From the NCBI GenBank assembly GCA_022559845.1, contig CM040118.1, positions 448,816,053-448,880,052 of the forward strand: a DNA stretch of 64,000 bases. Reading direction: 5' to 3'. Numbering within the stretch: position 1 is the first letter of the stretch; the number at the start of each line of letters is the position of its first letter. The notes under the pieces are model-generated. The model was given only the letters and a program-made list of their open reading frames with translations. It ran no database searches and was not told the DNA's origin. This document shows, in pieces, positions 56,075 to 64,000 of the stretch. Both the position numbers and the translations under genes were made by a program. The DNA is from Amorphophallus konjac. Lineage: Eukaryota; Streptophyta; Magnoliopsida; Alismatales; Araceae.

Positions 56075-56677
56075 GGTCATGAGTGACCCTATGAGCTCGT
56101 CCAAAGAGAGTATGGATATGTTTTTGGAATCTTCAATGACTGTCACTTTTGTGTGTCAAGCCAGTGGAAGGGATCTTAACACCTTCCTCACAAGTTCAGA
56201 GTTGGTGTATTCCTTCCCAAGACTCTTGAGATAGTTGGTGATTTCTATTAATCTTGTGAACATATCAGAAATTGTCTCTTCAGACTTCATCTTAAACAAC
56301 TCATAATCTCTAAGCAACAAGTTAGCCTTGGTCTCCTTGACCTCGGAGGTTCCTTCATAAATGAGCCATAATTTATCCCACATTTCTTTTGCAGAGCTAC
56401 ACATGGAAACACGAGAAAACTCATTAGGGTGAATGGCACATTACATGATGTTCAAAGCATTAAAATTTACTGTGGATTTTTTAATGTCCACATGGGTCCA
56501 CTCGTCTTCATCATTGGGAAGATCATAAGGACCCTTGTCCACAACCATCCAAATCCCGTATTCTTGGGCCCTATGGAAAACATGCATTATGTTTTTCTAG
56601 TATAAATAATTTGAGCCATCAAAGTATAGAGGACGGTGGATGGAGTGACCCTCAGGCATCATCCCCTTGTTGGCCAT
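56075..56677 (-). pseudogene. SIRE gag, first half (UBN2-type capsid)
   Basis: ATG at 56677 (MANKGMMPEGHSIHRPLYFD) starts the gag. Diagnostic parts are GSNYLYWKNIMHVFHRAQE, AKEMWDKLWLIYEGTSEVKE, TISDMFTRLIEITNYLKSLG and VLRSLPLAWHTKVTVIED. A stop near 56440 interrupts it. The frame is cut at 56074 by the LINE and resumes at 53355. The capsid would assemble the particle. Confidence 0.9.
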
Positions 56678-56727
56678 TGATCTGGATCTCTCTCTAGATC
56701 GTTAGATCTATTAAGAAAAGAGCCTTA

Positions 56728-56739
56728 GCTCTGATACCA
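56728..56739 (-). other. Primer binding site, SIRE-like element
   Basis: The minus strand TGGTATCAGAGC follows the LTR end (CGCGGGACTTCA at 56742) by two bases. It is complementary to the initiator tRNA-Met 3' end. Confidence 0.85.
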
Positions 56740-56741
56740 AT

Positions 56742-57100
56742 TGAAGTCCCGCGATCAATGACACCCAAGAGGGGGGGTGAATTGGGTGATTACAAATTTT
56801 AAGAAACTTTTGCCGATTTAAACAGATATGATGAAACAACCCTTTAGAAACTTTAGATCTGTTGTATTATCAATTAGATCTATCAAAACCTATCACGCAC
56901 AGTAGATCCTTGGTACTATGGCGGAGGTGTAAATCCGAAGATACTGCTTGTTGATCGTTTGTTTGCCTATCTTTGATCTTACTTTTGAGGTCTGCTAAGT
57001 AATATGGCAAGATGACAAACAAGCAATCAAAGATCTGCTCAAACCTATGAACATGTGAACATGAACCTAGGCAATCATAGCTAGCTCTAGCATGGGCATG
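56742..57100 (-). repeat. U5/R part of the SIRE 5' LTR (right end not found)
   Basis: On the plus strand it begins TGAAGTCCCGCGATC and carries CACCCAAGAGGGGGGGTGAA, a phrase common near copia LTR ends. Where it meets the Tat-type LTR is not clear; 57100 is an estimate. The matching start (TGTTGAGTC as at 36372) is not seen, so the rest probably lies beyond the Tat insertion. Confidence 0.5.
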
Positions 57101-57367
57101 CTATCTCAATCAAATTACGCTAAGGAAAAGGAAAAACACACGCCGGGGCGTGGAGCAAGGAGTAAATAAAAACACACCACTAGGGGTGGAACAAGCAAGG
57201 AAATAAAGATGTGATGAAGGAAATAGCTATTGCCCAGCACTAAGGAAAGATGTGATCGCCACCAAAGTAAACACAAGTCAAAGACTCGAATATACCTTGG
57301 AAATAGGAGGATGAAGCACCCGCCCACGGGAGAGAAAACCAAAGAAAGCCTGCAGATCAGCTTGAAA

Positions 57368-57457
57368 GTGACGGCCAGAGACCCGTGCGTCGCTTATAAG
57401 TAACGGTCCCACCCTAGACCGCCAGAAGAGAGTGACGCTCCTAAACCAGACCGTCAG
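57368..57457. repeat. Dyad array C1 (three units, 32-bp steps)
   Basis: Units start at 57368, 57400 and 57432. The second reads AACGGTCCCACCCTAGACCG. These units lie downstream of the minus-strand TATA box. Confidence 0.8.
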
Positions 57458-57958
57458 ACAACCTGCAGTAGTAAAGCTTGAATTCTTTTAACTCCAACTC
57501 TTCCAGCCGGCTAGAAGACTTGGGCCTCGTGCTAATGAACCTGTAAACCTGCCAAAGAAATAGAAAGACAAGACAAGACAACCTCAATCAACCCTCTTCA
57601 CAAGCATAGCATCAATTCTTAAAGAACTTAAGAACATCAAAAGGAGAGGGAATTACCGGGGAGTTTTGGTTTTTTAACCCCTCTGGGCGTTTTCAAAAGT
57701 TGGGAGGATGTTTGTATGCTTAAAACAACAGTGAAAAAACGTGGAGGAGGAGGAGGGACAATGCTTTGTTTAAAAAGACCAAGGAAGAACTCAAGCATGC
57801 AAAGATGAACTTGAAAGATCAAAAACAAAAGTACTCCCTTGACTGGAAGATGGATGGACGTGGGAAGCAACTCCTCCTGGATGAAGATGGCTCCTGGGTT
57901 CGGCAGCACTTCGTCGTGAATCAAAAATCTCCCCCCTTGATCATGAAATCAAAGGTTC

Positions 57959-57966
57959 TATTTATA
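57959..57966 (-). promoter_or_regulatory. TATA box in Tat-type LTR
   Basis: The minus strand reads TATAAATA (plus TATTTATA), about 710 bp inside the LTR start. It sits midway between dyad arrays C1 and C2, as in the Tekay LTR. Confidence 0.6.
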
Positions 57967-58180
57967 GACCTTCAAAACTCATGGGTCGAGTTGAAGATAA
58001 ATCAGCCAAGAAAGGAGGATAATCCTTAGCAAATCCTTGAGGATAATATCAACAAGAGTCCAAAGAAACAAACGAGAGGTCCTGAGGATTAGAATTGAAG
58101 GAGATAACGCCAATCCAAAACCCTATCTCGTCCACGGAGTAGCAGAGAAAAGGCCTGAACTGTCAGGACTCTCTGAAGGA

Positions 58181-58466
58181 AGTAACGGTTGCACGATAGA
58201 CCGCCACTTGGAAGTAACGCATCAAGGAACGACCGTCATTTTCAACCCTATCCAAAGGATAAGATCGACGGGAAGAAGATCTAAACAATAGGACTCTGCA
58301 AGTAAGTAACGGCCAGGGCATAGGGCGTCATAAGGAAAAAACGGCTAGAGAGTAGACCGTTATTATCAAAGGACAACGAGGCCCTAAGTCTTGGGACTCT
58401 TCAAAGAGTAACGGCCTAGGCTTCATGCGTTATTATGAAATGACGCGCCTAGTCCAGACCGTTATT
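58181..58466. repeat. Dyad array C2 (three pairs)
   Basis: Unit starts are 58181 and 58213, 58306 and 58338, 58407 and 58440. Pair spacing is 32-33 bp. Examples are AACGGCCAGGGCATAGGGCG and ACGGCTAGAGAGTAGACCGT. Confidence 0.8.
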
Positions 58467-58676
58467 ATCATTGATTTTCAAGAAAATAGAATGGAGGGAT
58501 TGCCAAGCTTTTGAACGAAGTGCCACCAGGAACCAGGTCTAATCCAGGAATTGAGACCCAGAAAACAGGCTTCAACTGATTAAAAGGAATTCAATGAAGA
58601 GTGAACAACTCGGAGCATCATATTGAATAAATAAGGAGATGACCCGACTTATTGGGTATAAAACGGGTGTCAACAG

Positions 58677-58690
58677 ATGCCCCTCCTTAA
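58677..58690 (-). other. Polypurine tract of the Tat-type element
   Basis: The minus strand reads AAGGAGGGGCATC immediately before the LTR start TGTTGACAC. This shows that the interior of the element lies to the right and that the PMD gene is antisense to the element. Confidence 0.65.
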
Positions 58691-59928
58691 CGTCCTCTTT
58701 GCAGGGGAACGAGCGGAAGTGAAGCGAAAGTGAAATGGAACATGGAGATGAAGCGGAAATGAAGCGGAGTGGATCAAAAAGAGGGCGTTAAGGTAAACGA
58801 CACCCGTTCTTCACCAACAAGCGATAAGAATTTTCTGGAAAAACTTCAAAACTGATCACAAGGAAATAGCTAACCAAAGGACGCAAGTCTGGAGGATTTA
58901 ATTAACTAAGGAAAGGAAACACGGCTGGCCGCCGGAGGCAACGGAAAGGAAAGAGACTAAACTCCAGACAGGAATCTTCAGTCAACCAGATCAAGCGAGC
59001 AAATCGAAGGAAATCTTCAAATTCAGAGTGGAATAATTCTCCTTATCCAGGATCAAGAACACAGCTGTTCACCGTCAATGAGACCTCTTAAACAAATGAA
59101 GCTCATGAATACTCAAAGAACGCGTATGATGCATGCTGGGCTAAAGAAAAACAAATCTTCAAAGTTTATGCAAAGAAAGATAAAATAACAAGATACTCGA
59201 GAATAATATTGCTAGATTGGGGAAACCAGAGTCAAGATACCATCTGCAACCACGGCGTGCAAGATAGAACCGTCATCCTCAAATTTTCCAACCTAACGGC
59301 CTATCCAACGATTATTCATGTGAACTTAGATCATCATCATTTTTGTTTAAGGGGAACATCAGATCCCAGGACACCTGAATGACCAGCCGGTTCTCGAGGT
59401 AATATATTATAGATAACATATAGTAATGCATTAAGGGATAAGGGAACGAGATACAATACCTGACTTACCTGCCTAACGAGCGGCAGAGCGTGCCTTCTGT
59501 TCATAATCTTTCATAAATAGGTTAGCCGATAAGATAGTTATGATAATAGTTAAGGCATAACCATTGTGATAAACTCATCAAAATGTTTTTATGATGGAGA
59601 TAAGTTTAAACATTAAATTTGGACCATTCATTCATCAAGAAACTTGCAAGCATATAACGGCCCGACTCAGGAGCGTCACATGAAAATAACGGATTAAGCC
59701 TAGTCCGTCAACACCGAGTCGGTTCAAATTCTTCAATAAAACAGTTCGTCACAAGCGACGGCCTTAGAGGGGGGCGTCAGAGTTATGTGACGGTCTAACG
59801 ATAGACCGTCGCTTCTCCTGAGTTTTCAAAAAAAAACAAACCGAACGGCCGTTCGGTCTCATTTCACGCTCAAACAACCAAAACGCCAAACCAGAAAACC
59901 CACCGGCGACCTCCATCTCCACCCTCCA
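58691..59928. other. Uncoded interior of the Tat-type element, 5' of the PMD gene
   Basis: No gene is seen. The segment 58690-59640 is AG-rich on the plus strand. Dyad array C3 lies at 59654-59812, about 120-275 bp upstream of the PMD start codon. It may contain the promoter of that gene; no clear TATA box is visible. Confidence 0.5.
59654..59812. repeat. Dyad array C3 (two pairs) upstream of the PMD gene
   Basis: Unit starts are 59654 and 59686, 59754 and 59786. The last unit (GACGGTCTAACGATAGACCG, then TC) is perfectly symmetric in its 8-bp arms around an 8-bp loop. Confidence 0.85.
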
Positions 59929-62900
59929 ATGGCCGGCGACGAGGCACCGCAGCCACCACCTCAGAAGAGAGGGAGAGGAAAGAAGATGGCCATAAGGCGG
60001 TTCCACCGCCGGCTCGAACGAGAGATCACCCCACCGCCCGTGGAGGAAGAACCAAGGGGAAGGGAGCCAAGGGAAGAGGAGGAGGTCCCTACGGTCGTGG
60101 AAGAACCAACCGAAGCCTCCTTGGGTGCAGAGGAGCCCAAGGAACCAGAGCAGAAGAAGAGGAAGGTCCTCGACCATGAGGTAGGCCCTCCGCCCCAATT
60201 TTTAAATTTTTGATTTTTATGTTTTTATTTATGAATGCATGTGGGGGATAAGGGTAGAAATGGGTCTATGAACCCACTAGGAACACTTGTAGGCCATTTG
60301 GCCAAAGTGAGAAATCATGGGGATGCAGGGGAGAAATTCCCTACTGGCAGACTAAGTGACGGTCCCGCCAGCGACCGTCACTTCTCTGACGCTCCAGGCT
60401 AAGGCCGTCAGAGACAAGTAACGCCCTATCCCAGGGCCGTTACTTCTGCCAGGGTTCCAAACTCTTTTTAGGGTTTTCAATTTTCAAATTTTTGTTTTTC
60501 TTTTCGATATTTAATGTTTATGCAATGTCTATATGATGCAAATGGACTAATTAGTGCTCTAATATGCAATGCAGGGAAAGAGGAGATCGAGGATCTCATG
60601 GCTGCAGATTCGGGCGGTGTACCAGGCACTGCCCGATTACCAGAGAGATAGACTCGCAGAGATGGGTTTCGCCGAGATGCTCAGCATCGAGGTGATCCGG
60701 ATGGATACGCCGTTGCTGTACGCTTTGCACGAGAGGTGGGACCCAGTTAGCAGGGCGTTCATCTTCCCGTGGGGCCACATGATCCCCACGCTAGAAGACA
60801 TGGCGAGGATTACAGGTTTGAGAGTCCACGGCGCTGCAGTGACAGGATGGACGTACGGCGACTATCGGGAGATAGCGCAGCAGCTACTGGGGTTGGACCT
60901 GATCAGGCCGGGCCAGTCTTCATCCCAGCTCTCGAGATCGGTGCTGCAGGAGAGTTTGGGGCTGAGAGGGGCAGCGATTGCCGTGGGGGAACTGCCCGAG
61001 GAGCATCTGGGCAGAGTGATTGACCAGGTACGCCCTCGTGTGGCGGCAGAGGCAGGAGAGGAGGGGGATCGAGTGATGAGGCGCTTCTTGATACTGTTGT
61101 TCGGGAAGCTCCTGTTCGCGACCAGAGCGGATGTTATCAGCTGCAGACTGCTGCCGCTGATAGAGGATTTAAGCAGAGTGAGGAAGTACGCCTGGGGAGC
61201 AGCGGTCTTGGCCTTCCTGATTAACTCGTTGAGCACCACGGACCGACTGACGATGCTGGGAGGCTTCTCGCCCTTCCTACAGGTAAAAATGCGCTTAAAT
61301 GCTTTTTAATATGCCATGATGTATGCTATGATTGATAATTTATGTAACTGACTTGCTTCCTAAATGCAGATCTGGAGCTATTTGTACCTCCCGGGCATTG
61401 GGAGAGGTGCATTACTCCATCCTGGCCTGATACCGATCGCGAGGCGATGGTCGGTGGCGAGGGATACGGGGTCGGTCTTGAGACAGACCCGGATGATCCA
61501 GGAGGACCTGGACTCCTACCCACACACATCGGTGAGCCCAGAATTTAAATGATTTAAATGCTTTATATGCCTATATGCGCTCATGTTATGCGAATGCTAA
61601 TGGATCTAAATGCCTGCAGGTGAGGTGGACCCCTTACCGCAGCGAGGGCTACACAGGACAGCCGTGGGTGGAGGCGTCCTTATCGTACCGGGGGCGAGAC
61701 ATATGGTTGCATTGCATCCATATCATCGAGCCTCTTCACTATAGGCTGATCCTGCGGACTCGGGGACTACACCAGCCCGAGGTGACCTTTCCACACCGCA
61801 ACGATGATCGCCCAGGAAAGTCGGCGAGGGGCATTAGCGGGAGCGTGGATTGGCGCGCCCGGAAGGCAAAGTACGTCCTCGACTGGAGGCAGCGAGGCAG
61901 GGCCGTGAAGGAGCGGGCAGAGAGCGACGAGGCCTACCTGAAGGCCTTCGCTCGACACTACGGCGACCGGGTATACCGAGGTACCCGACGACCGGTATGC
62001 AATTCTAAACTAAAAACTCTCTTTTATATGATGAAATGTGGATGTGACATGCTGGCTTATGCTTTCTATATGCAGCTCGATCCTGAAGGGCGGATAGCGG
62101 AGCTAGAGGGATTACTCCACTCTACCATCCTGCAGCGGGATGAGTATAGGACGGCGCTGGAGCTCCTGGTGAGACTCTAAATGCTTATGATATGACTATG
62201 ATTATGCATGATGCTAATGCTTCGGCTATGACAATGCAGCGAGCAGAGGGAGCTCAGCGAGCAGGACCAGACGCCCCATCGTCGTCCTCGCAGCCTGCGG
62301 GAGACAGGGCTGGGCGAGATGCTGACTTTGCTCGGGCAATTGCCCGGGCCGAGGAGGCGGAGGCCACCCTCGCGGAGCGGGTAAGATACTTACATGCTTT
62401 ATGATTATGCTTATGCTAATTAAATTTATATGACTAACCTATATGCAATGCAAATGCAATCTACAGGCGATAGAGCTAGCAGCGGCAGTGGCGGAGGCCA
62501 CCCAAGCGAGGGCAGAGGTAGAGAGGAGCCGGGCCGAGACTGATCGAGCTCGAGCAGAGACGGAGCTCGTGCGGGCAGAGCTAGCCCGACTGAGAGCGGA
62601 GACCCCTCGACATGTGGACGATGTGGAGATGGAGCGACTTCGAGCAGATTTAGCACGAGCGCAGGCCGAGGTGAAGGACCTTCGCCTTGGGACTGCGGAT
62701 CTTGATCGCTACCGGACCGAGGCACGGGAGACGCGACGCCAGATCTTCACACTGAAGATTAGGCTGCAGACCATGGAGCAGACGGTCCGGATGCTAGGCC
62801 GGGCACCAGAGCGGAGTTCTTCCCGGAGCGGGGCTCATAGGAGTGCTGCCCCTAGTGGCTCGGTTGGGGATTTCTTAGTTAGTTCCGCCGGCCAACAGAG

Positions 62901-63015
62901 AAATGAGAGGGCAGAGAGAGGACAGCAGGAGGAGAGTGCTTCCATAGCACCGCCACCCAGGAAACCCGAGGGTGGAGAGGATGAGGGCGGCCCGACTGAT
63001 AAGCCGGCCGAATGA
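59929..63015 (+). CDS. Plant mobile domain (PMD) protein gene, seven exons, antisense in a Tat-type element
   Basis: Exons by GT-AG rules: 59929-60180, 60575-61282, 61370-61531, 61620-61994, 62076-62168, 62240-62380, 62467-63015. Each is a multiple of three, so all six introns are phase 0 and the joined frame is open for 759 residues. Residues 1-84 are basic then acidic (KKMAIRRFHRRLEREITPPP). The PMD core (residues about 85-450) holds LLYALHERWDPVSRAFIFPW, MARITGLRVHGAAVTGWTYG, ISCRLLPLIEDLSRVRKYAW and GLHQPEVTFPH. Residues about 500-700 are an Ala/Arg/Glu coiled coil. The tail is Ser/Pro/Glu-rich. PMD proteins occur in MAIN/MAIL-type plant proteins and in several transposons; biochemical function here is unknown. 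Unlike its neighbours it has no stop. Confidence 0.8.
60181..60574 (+). other. PMD intron 1, with three dyads (array C4)
   Basis: The 394-bp intron runs from GTAGGC to TATGCAATGCAG. Dyads start at 60356, 60387 and 60418 (31-bp steps), for example GACGGTCCCGCCAGCGACCG and AACGCCCTATCCCAGGGCCG. It is the only long intron of the gene. Confidence 0.75.
61283..62466 (+). other. PMD introns 2-6: short, phase 0, ATGC-word rich
   Basis: The introns are 61283-61369 (87 bp), 61532-61619 (88), 61995-62075 (81), 62169-62239 (71) and 62381-62466 (86); the intervening bases are exons. All are AT-rich in a GC-rich gene and carry AAATGC, TATATGC, TTATGC or ATGCTT words several times. Four end ATGCAG, and one each ends CTGCAG and CTACAG. 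Confidence 0.75.
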
Positions 63016-63931
63016 TGTACTTTTATGCTTTTCTTACCACTTGTACATGCCCTTTTATGAAAATGAAATTTTTGTTGACTTTTTATGTGGATGTATGAAT
63101 GAATGAGTGATTGAAAGTACGCATGATGGATGTGTATGTGTGAATGAATGCTTGTGTGGAGAAGGTGTGGTGTACAGATGTGAAAGACCGCCAGGTCTAG
63201 GCAAAGAATAGACTAACTGCCTGAATTTAGTAGCAGAGGAAATGACGGTCTGGTCTTGGACCGTCATAATCAAATGACGCGCCTATCTTAGGCCGTCATT
63301 CATGAAACATCTTATTCTGATAGCCGGGCTACAGAAGAAATAGCGGCCCATGGTAGGAGCGTTAAAAGAAAACAACGGCCCTAGACCGGACCGTTATTCA
63401 TGGCAGAACATGGTTTTAGAACTACTCGCAGAAAATGCGACGGCCTGAAGGAGACGCGTCATAACGAAACGACGGTCCTAACCTGACCGTTACATGGCGT
63501 TCAGCCCAGAAGAGAGAGACTTGAGCGATTTGAAGGATATAACGGATTAGGGTTCGTCCGTTGAAAGGCGACGGTCTGAGACCAGACCGTAAACAGCCAC
63601 AGAACATGTTTTAAGAAAAACCCAACCCACAGAAAAAGTGACGGCCCAGGGTAGGCGCGCCAGAGTGAAGTAACGGCCCTACGACAGACCGTCAGAGTCT
63701 GGGTCGTTTCCAAAAACGGATTCGGCCGTGAGAGCTTAGAGTCCGAGGTTCAGCCACTTAATCTCTTGCTAGAACTTATCCAAATTTCAGATAAAGCCTC
63801 CCAACTCCAATCTTATCCTTCCAAAGTTAATAAAAAGCCCCAGCAACTTGGGAAACTTACCCAAAATCGCAGCTTGCACAAAAAACTCCGTTCTAGGGTT
63901 GAAGAATTCTCCCTAATCAAGCAGAAATCAA
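63016..63931. other. Uncoded DNA 3' of the PMD gene; mostly dyad array C5
   Basis: Just after the stop a TTTTATGCTTTTC stretch and ATGAATGAATG simple sequence occur, with likely polyadenylation near 63060 (ATGAAAATGAAATT). Dyads fill 63241-63695. No gene is seen. Confidence 0.6.
63241..63695. repeat. Dyad array C5 (about ten units in pairs)
   Basis: Unit starts are near 63241 and 63274, 63340 and 63372, 63436 and 63466, 63538 and 63567, 63637 and 63669. Examples are GACGGTCTGGTCTTGGACCG, AACGGATTAGGGTTCGTCCG and GACGGTCTGAGACCAGACCG. Intra-pair steps are 29-33 bp. Confidence 0.85.
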
Positions 63932-64000
63932 GATGAAGAGATGCTTCGAGATGGCGGCTATGGCAGAGAAGATCTACACCGGCCCTAAGGCTGCAAGGAG
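63932..64000 (+). CDS. Possible start of another ORF, cut by the window end
   Basis: ATG at 63932 opens MKRCFEMAAMAEKIYTGPKA and the frame is still open at 64000. The preceding 130 bp (TCTTATCC, AATAAAAAGCCCC, CTCCGTTCTAGGG) resembles a leader. Too short to recognise. It could be another antisense ORF of the Tat-type element or a chance frame. Confidence 0.3.

Larger units (their letters stand above)
36108..57100 (-). mobile_element. SIRE-like Ty1/copia element, opened by several nested insertions
   Basis: Removing inserts leaves one minus-strand element: 5' LTR start of R/U5 (57100-56742), PBS, gag (56677-52160), protease (to 51865), integrase (42160-), RT/RNase H (to 39328), envelope-like ORF (38434-37140), PPT, 3' LTR (36372 leftward). 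Interruptions are the LINE 53356-56063 in gag and the solo LTR 42166-51859 in the protease/GAG-pre-integrase spacer. Each joint is proven by a TSD. The Tekay-like element occupies the 3' LTR. Envelope-like ORFs downstream of pol are known from SIRE elements. Many stops and a mutated RT active site show it is dead. Confidence 0.85.
57100..58676 (-). repeat. 3' LTR of a Tat-type element, with dyad arrays around a TATA box
   Basis: The minus-strand start is TGTTGACACCCG at 58676, directly after the PPT. It contains a TATAAATA box (57966-57959), dyads upstream (58181-58466) and downstream (57368-57457) of it, and a CCCCCC tract. It resembles the shorter fragment at 12144-12988. The left boundary is uncertain. 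ORFs on either strand here are chance. Confidence 0.65.

Noticed and set aside
56742..58676. A single SIRE 5' LTR covering this whole span
   Set aside because: Its start (TGTTGACACC with its own PPT) differs from the SIRE LTR start at 36372 (TGTTGAGTCTC). The span resembles the Tat-type fragment at 12 kb, so two LTRs probably meet here, although the exact boundary was not found.
59764..60198. Minus-strand 144-residue ORF
   Set aside because: It is antisense to PMD exon 1 and runs through a dyad array. It is a compositional shadow.
60862..61239. Minus-strand 125-residue ORF
   Set aside because: It is antisense to the well-supported PMD exon 2. It has no motif.
57368..63695. CRISPR-like array (short dyads at regular 32-bp step)
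   Set aside because: Units differ in sequence from one another, runs are only two or three units long, spacers are not unique inserts, and the context is a plant retroelement with no cas-like gene.

Overview
The window looks like repeat-dense heterochromatin or intergenic DNA of a seed plant, probably an angiosperm. Nearly everything in it is nested LTR retrotransposons: the Ty1/copia SIRE-like lineage, and the Ty3/gypsy Tekay-like, Tat-like and other chromodomain lineages. There is also one 5'-truncated L1-type LINE. I see no bacterial gene organisation, no rRNA or tRNA gene, and no CRISPR array. The species cannot be named from this sequence. The only plausible non-retroviral protein gene is an intron-containing plant mobile domain (PMD) gene at 59929-63015. 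It too lies inside a retroelement, antisense to it.

Layout. 1-1958: decayed SIRE-like copia fragment (+). 1958-5757: decayed Tat-type gypsy pol fragment (-), with G-patch, RT, RNase H and second RNase H. 5758-12143: chromodomain gypsy (-), with its probable 3' LTR at 5758-8042 and its pol split by a solo LTR (8322-10604, TSD GTAAA). 12144-12988: Tat-type LTR fragment with short dyad repeats. 12989-15640: uncoded repeat-derived DNA with LTR-like signals on the minus strand. 15640-15920: probable remnant of a SIRE 3' LTR. 15921-36107: complete but decayed Tekay-like gypsy (-) with 3.04-kb LTRs. A young, pol-less copia element (20074-29559, +, 2813-bp LTRs) sits in its integrase.

36108-57100 is one SIRE-like copia element (-) read as 3' LTR, envelope-like ORF, RNase H/RT, integrase, protease, gag, PBS, 5' LTR. 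It has been opened repeatedly. A 3.7-kb solo LTR (42166-51859, TSD GTCAC) carries inside it a 6-kb non-autonomous chromovirus-like element (42535-48519). A LINE (53356-56063, 11-bp TSD) interrupts gag. The Tekay element appears to lie in the 3' LTR. A Tat-type element lies in or against the 5' LTR. From about 57100 to the window end is the 3' part of that Tat-type element (-): LTR with PPT at 58677-58690, the seven-exon PMD gene, and the start of another possible ORF at 63932.

The most unusual signal is a recurring architecture of roughly 26-bp imperfect dyads (for example ACGGTC, a 7-9-bp loop, then GACCGT). They come in pairs or short runs whose starts lie about 32 bp apart. Unrelated LTR families share it (Tat-type at 12.3 and 57-63.7 kb, Tekay-like at 17.4-18.9 and 34.5-36.0 kb). 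The arms differ from unit to unit while pairing is largely kept. Where a TATA box is visible the units lie on both sides of it, and three lie in intron 1 of the PMD gene. Positions, repeat boundaries and mismatch counts come from reading by eye; family names rest on recognised protein motifs, not on database searches.
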